Shown here: positions 1-13,300 of the stretch, in pieces | Layout: each line of letters begins with the position of its first letter | Position numbering within the stretch: the stretch's first letter is position 1 | DNA from: Avena insularis | Lineage: Eukaryota; Streptophyta; Magnoliopsida; Poales; Poaceae | DNA: 64,000 nt | NCBI GenBank assembly: GCA_023614405.1 | Contig: CM042688.1 | Coordinates: forward strand, 383,395,331 to 383,459,330 | Direction of reading: 5' to 3' | Translations under genes and position numbers: made by a program | The notes under the pieces: generated by a model | What the model saw: the letters and a program-made list of their open reading frames with translations, nothing else | What the model was told of the DNA's origin: nothing | The model's database searches: none

Positions 1-717
1 TGTGTGTTCTTTTCATAAACCACAACAAGAGTCATTGCATGTGTGTTCTTTTCATAAACCACAACCAGAGTCATTGCATGTGTTTTCTTTTTATAAAACA
101 AATGGATCCACTTGAGTTCATTGCGTGTGTGTTCTTTTCATAGACCACGTGGATCCACTAGAGTTCATTGCGTGTGTGTTCTTTTCATAAACCAGAACTA
201 TAGTCATTGCATGTGTGTTCTTTCCATAAACCACAACTAGAGTTAATTGCATGTGTGTTCTTTTCATAAACCACATGGATCCACCAGAGTGATTGCATGT
301 GTGTTCTTTTCATAAACCACATGGATCCACCAGAGTCATTGCATGTGTTTTTTCAAAAACCACATGCATCCACCAAAGTCATTGCATATGTGTTCTTTTC
401 ATAAACCACATGCATCCACCAGTGTGATTGCATGTGTGTTCTTTTCATAAACCACAACTAGAATCATTGCATGTGTGTTCTTTTCATAAACCACATGGAT
501 CCACTAGAGTTCATTGCATGTGTGTTCTTTTCATAAAACACAACTAGAGTCATTGCATGTGTGTTCTTTTCATAAACCATAGCTAGATTCATTACGTGTG
601 TGTTCTTTTCATAAACCACATGGATCCACCAGAGTTCATTGCATGTGTGTTCTTTTCATAAACCACATGGATCCACTAGAGTTCATTGCATGTGTGTTCT
701 TTTCATAAACCACATGG

Positions 718-1397
718 ATCCACTAGAGTTCATTGCATGTGTGTTCTTTTCATAAACCACATCTAGAGTCATTGCATGTGCGTTCTTTTCATAAACCACG
801 ACTAGTTCATTGCATGTGTGCTCTTTTCATAAACCACAACTGGAGTCATTGCATGTGTGTTCTTTTCATAAACTACATGGATCCACCAGTGTTATTGCAT
901 GTGTGTTCTTTTCATAAACAACAACTAGAGTCATTTCATGTCTGTTCTTTTTAAAAACCACATGGATCCACCAGAGTCATTGCACGTGTGTTCTTTTCAT
1001 AAACCACATGGATCCACCAGAGTCATTGTATGTGTGTTCTTTTCATAAACCACATGGATCCACTAGAGTTCATTGCATGTGTGTTCTTTTCATAAACCAC
1101 ATCTAGAGTCATTGCATGTGCGTTCTTTTCATAAACCACGACTAGTTCATTGCATGTGTGCTCTTTTCATAAACCACAACTGGAGTCATTGCATGTGTGT
1201 TCTTTTCATAAACTACATGGATCCACCAGTGTTATTGCATGTGTGTTCTTTTCATAAACAACAACTAGAGTCATTTCATGTCTGTTCTTTTTAAAAACCA
1301 CATGGATCCACCAGAGTCATTGCACGTGTGTTCTTTTCATAAACCACATGGATCCACCAGAGTCATTGTATGTGTGTTCTTTTCATAAACCACATGG
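718..1397. repeat. 340-bp higher-order tandem duplication in satellite
   Basis: The stretch 718-1057 is repeated essentially base for base at 1058-1397. Shared private variants include GTGCGTTC, CACGACTAGTTCATTG, the missing G in CCAGTGTTATTG and TTTTTAAAAACC. The copies part at about 1397, where GGATCC becomes GGAACC. This is a unit of about eight monomers that was recently duplicated in tandem. Confidence 0.9.
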
Positions 1398-3418
1398 AAC
1401 CACCAGAGCCATTTCATGTGTGTTATTTTCATAAACCACAACTAGAGTGCATGTGTTTTCTTTTCATAAACCACATGGATCTACTAGAGTTTATTGCATG
1501 TGTGTTCTTTTCATCAACCACATGGATCCACTAGAGTTCATTGCATGTGTGTTCTTTTCATAAACCACATCTAGAGTCATTGCGTGTGTGTTCTTTTCAT
1601 ATACCACAACTAGAGTTCATTGTATGTGTGTTCTTTCCATAAACCACATGGATCCACCAGAGTCATTGCATGTGTGTTCTTTTCATAAACCACAACTAGA
1701 GTCATTGCATATGGTTTCTTTTAATAAACCACATGGATCCACTAGTGTCATTGAATGTGTGTTCTTTTCATAAACCATAGCTAGAGTCATTGCATGTTTA
1801 TTCTTTTCATAAACCACATTGATCCACCAAAGTCATTGCATGTGTTTTATTTTCATAAACCACATGGATCCACCAGATTCATTGCATGTGTGTTCTTTTC
1901 ATAAACCACAACTAGAGTCATTGCATGTGTGTTCTTTTCATAAACCACAACTAGTCATTGCATGTGAGTTCTTTTCATAAACCACATGGATCCACCAGTG
2001 TCATTGCATGTGTGTTCTTTTCATAAACCACATTGATCCACCAGAGTAATTGCATGTTTGTTCTTTTCATAAACCACATGGATCCACCAGAGTCATTGCA
2101 TGTGTGTTCTTTTCATAAACCACATGGATCCATTAGAGTCATTGCATGTGTGTTATTTTCATAAACCACAACTAGAGTGATTGCATGTGTGTTCTTTTCA
2201 TAAATCACAACTAGAGTTGGTGCTTGTGTGTTCTTTTCTTAAACCACAACTAGAGTTCATTGGATGTGTGTTCTTTTCCTAAACCACATGGATCCACTAG
2301 AGTTCAGTGCATGTGTGTTCTTTTCATAAACCACATGGATCCACTAGAGTTCACTGCATGTGTGTTCTTTTCATAAAGTACAACTAGAGTCATAGTAGGA
2401 GTGTTCTTTTCAGAAACCACAACTAGAGTTTATTGCATGTGTGTTCTTTTCATAAACCACATGGATCCAACAGACTCATTGCATGTGTTTTTTCAAAAAC
2501 CACATGCATCCACCAAAGTCATTGCATATGTGTTATTTTTATAAACCACATGGATCCACCAGTGTCATTGCATGTGTGTTCTTTTCATAAACCACAACTA
2601 GAGTCATTGCATGTGTGTTCTTTTCATAAACCACATGGATCCACTAGAGTTCATTGCATGTGTGTTCTTTTCATAAACCACATGGACCCAATAGAGTTAA
2701 TGGCATGTGTGTTCTTTTCATAAAACACAACTAGAGTCATTGCATGTGTGCTCTTTTCATAAACCACAGCTAGATTCATTGCATGCGTGTTTTTTCATAA
2801 ACCACATGGATCCACTAGAGTCATTGCATGTGTGTTCTTTTCATAAACTACATGGATCCAGCAGAGTCATTGCATGTGTGTTATTTTCATCAACCACAAC
2901 TAGAGTCATTGCATGTGTGTTCTTTTCATAAACCACAACTAGAGTCATTGCATGTGTGTTCTTTTTATAAACCACGACTAGAGTTCATTGCATGTGTGTT
3001 ATTTTCATAAACCACATGGATCTACTAGAGTTCATTGCATGTGTTTTATTTTCATAAACCACATGGATCCACCAGAGTTCATTGCATGTGTGTTCTTTTC
3101 ATAAACCACATCTAGAGTCATTGCATGTGTGTTCTTTTCATAAACCACGACTAGTTCATTGCATGTGTGCTCTTTTCATAAGCCACAACTGGAGTCATTG
3201 CATGTGTGTTCTTTTCATAAACCACATGGATCCACCAGTGTCAATGTATGTGTGTTCTTTTCATAAACCACAACTACAGTCATTTCATGTCTGTTCTTTT
3301 TAAAAACCACAACTAGAGTCATTGCATGTATGTTATTTTCATAAACCACATGGATCCACCAGAGTCATTGCATGTGTGTTCTTTTCATAAACCACATGGA
3401 TCCACAAGTGTCAATACA

Positions 3419-4070
3419 TGTGTGTTCTTTTCATAAACCACAACAAGAGTCATTGCATGTGTGTTCTTTTCATAAACCACAACCTGAGTCATTGCATGTG
3501 TTTTCTTTTCATAAAACAAATGGATCCACTTGAGTTCATCGCGTGTGTGTTCTTTTCATCGACCACATGGATCCACTAGAGTTCATTGCGTGTGTGTTCT
3601 TTTCATAAACCACAACTAGAGTGATTGCATGTGTGTTCTTTTCATAAACCACAACTAGAGTTCATTGCATGTGTGTTCTTTTCATAAACCACATGGATCC
3701 ACCAGAGTGATTGCATGTGTGTTCTTTTCATAAACCACATGGATCCACCAGAGTCATTGCATGTGTTTTTTCAAAAACCACATGCATCCACCAAAGTCAT
3801 TGCATATGTGTTCTTTTCATAAACCACATGGATCCACCAGTGTCATTGCATGTGTGTTCTTTTCATAAACCACAACTAGAATCATTGCATGTGTGTTCTT
3901 TTCATAAGCCATATGGATCCACTAGAGTTCATTGCATGTGTGTTCTTCTCATAAACCACATGGACCTAATAGAGTTAATTGCATGTGTGTTCTTTTCATA
4001 AAACACAACTAGAGTCATTGCATGTGTGTTATTTTCATAAACCATAGCTAGATTCATTACGTGTGTGTTC
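3419..4070. repeat. Second copy of the satellite segment at 1-600
   Basis: The sequence from 3419 repeats the order of variant monomers seen from position 1: ACAACAAGAG, then ACAACC(A/T)GAG, AAACAAATGGATCCACTTGAG and the TTTTTTCAAAAACCACATGC block. The offset is 3418 bp; near the end one extra 47-bp monomer in this copy shifts it to 3465. A third relative of the TTTTTTCAAAAACC block lies at about 2433-2790, 1278 bp before this one. Divergence is a few percent, so it is older than the 340-bp duplication. Confidence 0.8.
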
Positions 4071-5143
4071 TTTTCATAAACCACATGGATCCACCAGAGT
4101 CATTGCATGTGTGTTCTTTTCATGAACTACATGGATCCACCAGAGTCATTGCATGTTTGTTCTTCTCATAAACCACAACTAGAGTGATTGCTTGTGTGTT
4201 CTTTTCATAAACCACAACTAGAGTCATTGCATGTGTGTTCTTTTTATAAACCACAACTAGAGTTCATTGCATGTGTGTTCTTTTCATAAACAACTTGGAT
4301 CTACTAGAGTTAATTGCATGTGTGTTCTTTTCATAAACCACATGGATCCACTAGAGTTCATTGCATGTGTGTTCTTTTCATAAACCACATTTAAAGTCAT
4401 TGCATGTGTGTTCTTTTCATAAACCACGACTAGAGTTCATTGCATGTGTGTTCTTTTCATAAACCAAAACTAGAGTCATTGCATGTGTGTTCTTTTCATA
4501 AACCACAACTAGAGTCATTGCATATGTGTTCTTTTCATAAACCACAACTAGAGTCATTGCATATGTGTTCTTTTCATAAACAACAACTAGAGTCATTGCA
4601 TGTGTGTTCTTTTCATAAACCACAACTAGAGTCATTGCATGTGTGTTCTTTTCATAAACCACAACTAGAGTCATTGCATGTGTGTTCTTTTCATAAACCA
4701 CATGGATCCCCTAGAGTTCATTGCGTGTTTTTTCTTTCATAAACCACAACTAGAGTCATTGCATGTGTGTTCTTTTCATCAAACACAACTAGAGTTCACT
4801 GCATGTGTGTTCTTTTCATAAACCACAAGGATCCACCAGAGTGATTGCATGTGTGTTGTTTTCATAAACCACATGCATCCACAAGTGTCATTTCATGTGT
4901 GTTCTTTTCATAAACCACATGCATCCACCAGTGTCATTGCATGTGTGTTCTTTTCATAAACCACAACTAGAGTCATTGCATGTGTGTTCTTTTCATAAAC
5001 CGCATCTAGATTCATTCCATGTGTGTTCTTTTCATAAACCACATCTAGATTCATTGCATGTGTGTTCTTTTCATAAACCACATGGATCCACTAGAGTCAT
5101 TGCATATGTGTTCTTTTCATAAACCACATGGATCCATCAGAGC

Positions 5144-5148
5144 CATTG
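5144..5148. other. Target-site duplication of E1, left
   Basis: CATTG immediately precedes the TG of the E1 left LTR and recurs at 44055-44059 after the terminal CA. It lies inside the satellite core (TCATTGCATG). Confidence 0.93.
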
Positions 5149-7616
5149 TGCGGTGACCCAGCATACCACTATATGATGTAGTACCCTATAGTCGTTGACA
5201 TAACACCAATGAAACACCATTCACCAGTATTACATCCCTCGGAGTGGTACAAAAGAAACACAACAGGTCCAAGAAATGACTATAGGTTACAACTCGCTTC
5301 TTTACAAAAGATCTAGAGAACACTCTAGGTGAAAGAGAGAAAAAGAAACTTCTCATGAAGAAGAACCAGAAGTAATAACTCAGTACTATCTGGCTAATAA
5401 GACTAGCAACTAAACTATCTGGCTTGCAATTTCTACTCAAGCAATGCTCTACAGAAATTGGTTTTAAGGCTAGAGTATCTACTCCTATCTTCACTTTAGC
5501 TGATGTATATGTTAACTTCATTGTCTTTATTGAAGAACCTGTGCTGCTGATGATGGTTTCTTGAGAAGAAATTGATATTGACGTCATCTTCAACGGCTTA
5601 GAACCTATCAAGGGTTAAGAAGGTACGGTTGAGTACGAGCGTACTCAGCAAGTTCACTAAAAAGGAGTGTATGATGCACTATCTCTATAGCCACAGACCA
5701 TAGGTCATAGGCAATGCAGGTTTTCATAAACATTTCTTCAAAGGTTGCTTTTATTCTCAAAACTATGTCCGATAGCCTTCACAGGTTGACCAGAACCTTC
5801 GTTGGGTTCTTTTCCTATCGCGTTCGTAGCTCCTTCCCAGAACAGAGAGTAACATGTCACAGTTCTTACACTCTGCAGAGGTGCGTTACTTTACCCATGA
5901 GAGACCAAATCCTTGTTGCACAACCGGGCGATCTTTCCCATCCACACTTCCTATGGTGTTAGGCTGAGTAGTTGATCCGAGCCAATCACTGCCCTCTCCA
6001 CGACCCCATATGTCTGCACGATCCTTCAGGCCAAGCTCCATCTCTGTTAAGCCCCCTTTCGGGCAAGCTATAACCCTGATGAGTTCCCGAAGACTCTATG
6101 AGCCGGTTATGCCCCTGGCAAGCTCCATAAAGGTCTGACTATACCTCCGACAGCCACTCACAGATAATCTAGATACCAATGTCATGGGGCCTATGGGTGC
6201 CCACCCATATGCTGGATCCGCACAAGGAATCACAGCGTCACGTTAAGGTCATCTTGCCTACATATGAAAGGAAGAAGATACAACTGACTTCTCCATCCCA
6301 TTCCAAATCTCATGGTTAACGCGTAATATACGATGCTAGAATCACTAACGACATTGGTTGTTCAGTCCTAGATATTATGTTCCTTTACCACTGGAACTGT
6401 ACTAGTAGATTATTACCTCTTGGTAAATAATCCATAATCATATTATTATGAAAATAGTATTTTATGACTTTTTGAAATGCAAGTGATGACAACATTTGAG
6501 TTACAAGAATTTGATAGAAAATAATCAAAGGACATTAGCAAGTTGTGAACATGCCTTTTGTGGTTGCAAGAATATGCAATCATGGTCTTCAAGACAATAG
6601 AAGATCCAAAAGCTGTAAATTTGCATCATTGGTCTGGTAAGGACTAATGTTTAAAGAAGCAATATGGTATTATGCATAAGGGATGCTATGCAGTCATTCT
6701 AAATCCCAAATTAAACCCCAATGTTTGAGTATGATTTGTGTGAAGGTGATTTCTTATAGACTTGAGTTGTTTTTGGACTTGTTTCACATTCAAAAGGCAT
6801 TTCTTGGAGTTTGAGGTTAATTAAATGACTCAAGGCATAATTCACGTTAAGTTCTAGTTCTCACCATGTATGATCAACGATGTTTGATCATCAACTCTCG
6901 AGGTAAGTGAATAATGTGATAAAGTTGACATGTATGCCATTGACTTACACTTGCGTATAGGATTTGGAAAGAGTACTACTTTGATCAATGATAGTAAGTT
7001 AGATTCTATCGTAAACTATGGTTATGATCTTAGGTATATTGTACATGGTATTTATCCTATAAAAGGATAGCCAATGGCAATTTGGTTTGGTATCATGATA
7101 CTAAGGGTGTACTCTTGGGGTAATACTACTAACAAGACGTGGTGATCCTAGGTATATGAGTTAATATGATAGTATCAGGAGAATGTCTAGATCACGAGAC
7201 AAATAACATATAATGTAGTCATGATTTCTTACTTAAGGTCTATGCATAAATGTCTTACTTGTAAATATCAAGTATGGTTATGCATGTGGAGTAAAATAAC
7301 TTGATTTGGGTTAAGGATTTAAAGTGTGTATGATTTAAAGTGTGATTTGAGTTTTTCATCGTGAGATTTGACTATAACATAATTTTACTATTGAGAAAAT
7401 AGCTTTATAACAAATTCTATTCAATTTAGTTTACATAATTTATTTTATAGATTGAGGAATTTCCTTTGATATTAAGTCTATAGAATTTGATTTAATTGAT
7501 TAGTATAACTTAAGTGAAACTTTCATTCAAAATCTTATTAATGATTAGAAAATGATTAGAAATATTTTGTCCAATGCGTAAGACAAACACACGTATTACA
7601 CTTCATACCTATATGC

Positions 7617-7624
7617 TATATAAG
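7617..7624 (+). promoter_or_regulatory. TATA-like box, plus strand, in E1 left LTR
   Basis: TATATAAG stands about 130 bp upstream of the C-rich block in the plus direction, which is antisense to E1. The right-LTR equivalent (near 40577) reads TACATAAG, so the site is not conserved. This is only a weak promoter candidate. Confidence 0.25.
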
Positions 7625-7739
7625 GACACTTGGTACACGTATGGATTATTTATCGGGCAAGAGTTAATTAACGACTAAACACACATACACACACCACTAG
7701 TACTCGTTAACTTTGGACTAAATTTAATTGGATTAATTT

Positions 7740-8440
7740 CGCACACATCGTACCATTATCTAAATGAATTGGGGCCAAGCCCACATTGTTCGTGAACACG
7801 CACGCACACACGCTGGCTATCGAGGCCAAACTCCGGACCAGCACACATGGACACAAACGCACAGCACACGACTCCCTCTCGGCTCTCTCGATTCCCCTCT
7901 TCCCCTCTAGTTCTCTTCCCTGCACGTGACCAGGCCGCCACCGCTTGCCACTCCAGCCTTCACCGGCCGCATCAGCCGCAGCCTCCCGCCGGCCAAGTTT
8001 CGCCCTAGACTCTCCGTCTATTCCCCGCCGCCTGGACCTACGCCTGCGCCCCTACGTGCGTCCCTAGAAACCTGAGCCCCGCCTAGGGTTCGGCCGCAGG
8101 CGTGGTTTCCCCAGCTCCAACTCCTTTGGCTACTGCTCGAGAATGACCACGTCCTCCTGTCCACTGACCTCGCCCTCTAGTTGTCTTGCTCGGCCTGGCT
8201 ACCCCGGTCTACCCCACGGTAGTGGTTGCTGCGGCTATATTGGGTTGGCCATGGCCTCTAGCACCTTGGTGCAGTGGTAGGCTCGGCTGGCTCCTCTCTT
8301 CCGTCGACGTCGCCACCTCCCTGGACCATGGACATAGCTACGCGTCCCTCTCGGTGAGCTTTTCTTCTGTGACCGGCCTTCGAGCCGATGAACTAACTTC
8401 TGTGTTGGACAATGGGGATGATATCCTGATCAGATACTAG
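7740..8440 (+). other. GC-rich leader-like block in E1 left LTR with plus-strand open frame
   Basis: An island of C-rich sequence in an AT-rich LTR, antisense to E1. A plus-strand frame at 8186-8440 gives an alanine/proline/tryptophan-rich peptide including PVYPTVVVAAAILGWPWPLA. The same reading is found in the right LTR (41023-41322), where it starts further upstream and ends earlier at a TAG near 41320. The left copy has extra stops upstream. No known domain is recognised. It may be a 5'-leader, a captured host exon, or chance openness of GC-rich DNA. Confidence 0.4.
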
Positions 8441-10363
8441 GTGATAAATGAGATGTGGTGATGTAGATTTTATTTATAGCTTGGTAATAGAGGCCATGTG
8501 TTTGTGCTGGTTCATGGCCTAGAGGCCTGAATATTTGTGCAAACTGATCTTGTGGTGGTCTTCTGGCCATGTGATGTGTTATGGTATGATGATTTACTCC
8601 TAGTATATGTGCTATACTGATTCTGTGATATGTTGATGTATGCCCTGTTGTGGTGCATTCCATATTGATTATTTGATCAGCGTTTTGATCTGATCTAGAG
8701 AAATAGCTAGTTGGTTAGCTCCTGGTTAGCTCCTTCTATTGTTGTGTGGTAGATTAAGGGCTTTATTAGATGCAAATAAGTGTATAATTTATAAAGATGA
8801 TACACATATAATTTCTTGCTAGTAGTGGTGTATGAGAAGTGCAAACAAAAGAAAATATGCATAGATCACATTAGTATGTTGGACCCATACGCATTACATA
8901 CGAATTATTATTTGACATGGAATTAGGTAGCTGGTAGCAATGATTTTGTTTTAATCATCTTCTATAAGTACAAGGTGTTTGAGATCATGTTTGTATAGGT
9001 TGTAGCTTTATGGTTTACTTCTAGAACACTAACAACAACATACTCTTGCTTAGTTAGATATTCTAGTCATGCCTAGTAGATAGCTATGTTCAGTTATGGC
9101 ATAGACTATTTTGAAAAGAGAAAATTCATATTGTATTTCCTCAAACAAGATGTAAGGGTGTGTAGAGTATGCTTAAGCTAGTAATTGCCCGAAGATGTAT
9201 ATGCAAGGAATATAGTAGTTCTATACATGCATCATTATTGTAACTTAATTGTTGTTGATCAAATGTGAATTTTCTGATATGTATATTGTAAAATGATTAT
9301 AGCTTTATTGGCTGATTGAATTTTATTTCAAGAGAGATTCTTTTTAAGTTACTAGTGATCATATGTTCACCTAGATTCTTCTAGTATTTCTCCAAATAAA
9401 TATTTTCCTAGATGGTCTAATAACATTTTAGTGTTCTATGATTGATGTACTTGCTTTTGGATAGATCTTGTTGCTGTCCAGCAAGATTACTAGTTTTTTA
9501 TAGCACCCCTCCCATATCCTCTCTACTTAGATGATCAAGAACTACTCCTATGCTTGCATATAGCTTTGCCAATGAGGATTTCAGATTTGAGGCTTAATAC
9601 CTTGCTTCCTTTAGATGGGTTCTTACTATTGGCGTTGCTTCGGCCTATAATTCCTACCATGTTTGACTGTTTAATATAGTAAGGACATATTCTGATTTTT
9701 TTTGTATAGCCAATGATGCAAAGGTTGAGGAACTATTGGGTAATAAGAAGAGATATTTATTTTGGGTGACTTTCATTCTCTATGATGAGATTTCATAGCA
9801 TATCTATGCAACCTGAGAGAAATCTCTCCTTCTAATCCTCCTAGACCATCTCTAGAGTGAAAGGTAGTTGGATTTGGAAGGATTTGTAACATAGCCATTA
9901 TTTCCCTTGATTCAGATGGTGCAATTCAATAAGAACAGATGCTGCATGATCTAGCTTATATCTCTCATGAATTTCTACTTGTTGTTGGTGGCATGTTGGA
10001 GATCTTGATCTATTCCAACTTGCTCTTCTGTCCTGGTTACTCCCCTTCTTGACAAGCTTGATTTTCTCCTGCTCCACTTCTCTTGCTACTGGCTTGCTCC
10101 TCCTGGTGGTGCTTGCCTACTCCTCCTTGAGCTGCTGCCACTTCTGGTCCAGCTCCCGCTACTATATTCTAAACCACCTCCTTCTCCTTGCTGAATACCT
10201 GAGATCTTCCTCTAGATGATCTTGGTGAGGAACTGCAAGAACATATGTGTCCTTGGGGGTGAACTAGTGGTGCGATGAATACACATGAGTTGGGGTGTTC
10301 TAGGTTTGCCTATAGCTGTTGTGCTACGGCTGGGCTTTCTATTTATGTCCCCTTGCTGTGGTG

Positions 10364-10368
10364 ACAAC
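10364..10368. other. Target-site duplication of E2, left
   Basis: ACAAC before TGTAACATCCC, repeated at 34830-34834 directly after the terminal TTGACA. The uninterrupted right LTR of E1 reads GGTGACAAGACATAGAG near 43282, confirming the empty site. Confidence 0.95.
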
Positions 10369-13300
10369 TGTAACATCCCAAAACTTAAATCCAAGGTTAT
10401 TAAGATCCAAATCATCAAAATTAGGGTTAACAAAAACTTTTCCAATTAAAAATATTAAAGCATTCATATGTGTATGCATTTAAATTAGGAGTTGATTTGA
10501 ATTGCCATGATTAAGTGACCCATTGCTTGTAAAATGATTCTTAGGTGAAATAAACATCATCTAGATCATTCCCAAACAAATCCCAAAGAAAAACAAATCA
10601 AAATGAATAAAAGAAGTGAATGGTCATTTGTGTCATTTTAATCATCATGCCTACTTTGGCTATTCCTAGTACTCAAAACCTAACCGAAATAAATGTGGAT
10701 ATTTGCACCCCTTGCTAGTACACATAATGTTGTACCAAGACACACTTTGTGATCTGCAAAAAACATTCAAACACTAAATTTAAATGGCAGTTGAAAATTG
10801 AATCTATTTCATATGGGAAGATCCTACTATTTCAAAAACCACTCAAACAAGCTCAAATTTCAAAACCCAAGAACCCACAGAGTCTCAAGCTTATGCCTAG
10901 CACACCCACCAAAAATATTTTCAAAATTCAAAAATATTTTTCTTGCGGCCATTTCCACAAACACTTGGCAGGCATGATTTACACCTAGTAATTAGCTCAC
11001 TGTTTTGTACAGGGTTTTGCACCCATTTGTCCTCAAAACACTCCCTCTGTCCCCAAGTGATCTAACCATGCCATTATCACCCCATCCCCTACCCCTAGTA
11101 GGAATGCCATGCCATGCCGAGCACCAACCTGCCGGCCGACCATGCCACCGCCGCAGTAGACCACCCCTCTCTCTCACCATGTCTATGAGCTAGCTCACAC
11201 CTCACCGCCACTCTCTATCACCTCCCCGAGCCAAGCCAGAGCATGGACCACCGCCAATCCACCGCGTCCAGTGCGTCTACACCATGCTGAGCACGCGCCA
11301 GAGCGCTGCGCCCGACACGCGTGCACCCACCGTCCCTCAACTGCAGCCCGAGTCCACCGCTCCGCCACGACCCCAGGAACACGCCGGACATGCCCGTTCG
11401 CCGCACAACGCACCACAGCCACCGCTCGCCGTTGAGACCGCCGCCTCTGCCGCTCAGAGCGCGCACACCGCTCGACCGCATACCACCGCCCCTAGGCCCG
11501 CATTCACTCCGTAGAGCACCTCCAGGAGACCAACCACCGTCCCCTACCTCGAGCCACGCCGCTAGCACGCTGTGTAGCCCTCGCTAGAGCCGCCCGCCCA
11601 TGCCTATCGTTCGCGTCGTCATCTTATAAATAGAGGCCACCCCCAGCACCATTCGGCACACCACTCACCTTCCCTCACCTCACTGACCATTCCCCAGCTG
11701 TAGCCGGAGCAGCGCGAGCACTTGCTCGCCGGAATTTGGCCAGAGTAGCCCGCAACAGAGGAGGAGAAGGCCCCGCTGATTGCGAACACCCCTGTAGCCA
11801 CCTCGACGACCCCTGAGCTCGCCGTCGTCTACCAGTCCGTTTGCCCGCCTCACCGTCGTCACTGGAGCTCTGGTACGCCCCTGAGCACCCCCACCAAGCC
11901 GCTAGGGTTAGAGTTCGCCGGCGATAGGTCCATCGTTGACAACGAGCTCTAGTCGTTGATCCCCATTCTAATCCAATGACCCATATTGCCCCGTACCGCT
12001 TCGCGCGTTATGAGCCTCTGACCGGTGGACCCCCCTGTCAGCTGTGCCTCGCGCCGCGTAGTGTCACTGGGCCGGCCCGTTAGCGTTCCCGCGCGACCCA
12101 TTTAGTTTGAATTAGGATTTTTCTATTTAGTTTAAACCTAGTTCTGGCCCTTAGTTTGAAAATAAATTCAGAGAGATTTACAAATCCAAATTGAGTGATT
12201 CAAATTTGGTTAGAAAGCTACTGAAAAGATCTACCAAAGCCCATTGGATTAATTCAATTAGAGTTAGAGATCTCTACTAGTAAAAATAACAAAACAGAAG
12301 CATTTGCACCTTGCAACATTTTTACAAAATCAACCATGATAGCTTTTGAGTTCATTCCAACTCTCAAAAATCACATTTAACCATACCTATCTGAATATGT
12401 AATAATATTAGGGTTTACATGCAGTGACTTTGTACTAGTACCAAAATAATGCTATATAGGCATTTCTAGTCACTTTAAATCATTAAATAATGAACTTAAA
12501 CCAAAGTAATTATGATCCAACCTTAAAATCACATTCCCACATGTTAGAATATGTGGTGATGACATGTGTCCACATGATCCCATATTTTAAGTGGTGAATA
12601 TTAAATCTTAGTTAATTTTTCAATGAGTAAAAATTACTTTTCTAAAATAAAAAGAATGAAACTAGTTAATAAAACTTGTGATGCTTGTGATGATAATAGA
12701 TCATAAAAAGTGTGCCTTAGAGTGCTAATTAGACTAGTTAAGTACTGTTTGGTGATTGTGTACTCCGTATGTATTTATAGACGATAGTACCGACCAAGCT
12801 CTCGAGGAGGAGGAGTTCTACCAAGAGGAGGAAGACAACTTCAACCACTGCACCAACCAAGGCAAGATACTATTGGCAAGCTAACCCTTGCAAGAATTAT
12901 ATTAGCAAGCCATCATTACCAATGCAAGCTAACACTTGCAAGTATAATGCTTAGCAAGCTAGGATTAAACTAGATGGTTTAGCAAAGATGCTTTAGGCAT
13001 GCTTTAGTTATACCACTTTGACTATTCTTTACCCCAAGTACTAATTTCAAGCTTTACTTCCTTTACTTTACACAAAGTCCTTTACTTGTTTTGAAGGTAG
13101 CATACAGAGTATAAAAGTTGACCTATCTAGATAATTTTTAGATGTCATTCTATGGCATGAGATTGATCCCATCTTTCCACCTTAGTGAACACTCTTAACT
13201 TAGTAGTCTAGAGTAGATAAAAACTTGAGTCACTTTAGATGGGAACACTTGGTGAAAATGAATTGAGAAAACCTTAGAACGATGAGTCATTCTATTGAGA

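Larger units (their letters stand above)
1..5148. repeat. Tandem satellite array, left block
   Basis: About 5.1 kb of head-to-tail short monomers running off the left window edge. Each monomer carries a 32-bp core containing TGCATGTGTGTTCTTTTCAT and then AAACCACA. The core is followed either by ACTAGAG (about 39 bp in total) or by TGGATCC plus ACCAGAG/ACTAGAG (about 46 bp); an extra T in GTTCATTG gives 40/47 bp. The two forms are interspersed, with roughly 115-120 monomers in this block. Because 39 is a multiple of 3, runs of the short form stay open on both strands and create periodic pseudo-peptides; I see no sign of real coding. I do not recognise the satellite family. The block ends abruptly at the TSD of E1 and resumes at 44055. 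Confidence 0.97.
5149..10368 (-). mobile_element. E1 left LTR, outer segment
   Basis: This 5.2-kb segment aligns collinearly with 38098-43288. It is mostly AT-rich with one GC-rich block (about 7740-8440). It includes about 45 bp near 7945-7990 that the right LTR lacks. Open frames here (for example 5186-5611 minus, 5714-5962 plus) are not kept intact in the other LTR copy, so I do not call them genes. The segment stops at 10368, where E2 is inserted. Confidence 0.93.

Noticed and set aside
4417..4742. Overlapping open frames on both strands with 13-residue periodic peptides (HVCSFHKPQLESL-type)
   Set aside because: The monomer is 39 bp, so stop-free runs are automatic in tandem copies. Frames are lost wherever a 46-bp monomer or +1 T occurs. 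Both strands are open equally and there is no start context or conservation.
1..5148. CRISPR-like array
   Set aside because: Repeats are contiguous with no unique spacers, monomers vary in length, and all context is plant retrotransposon DNA.
5186..5611. 141-codon minus-strand frame in the E1 left LTR as a possible gene
   Set aside because: The right LTR counterpart (38141-38389) is truncated and altered; sequence lacks recognisable domains and is best read as LTR.
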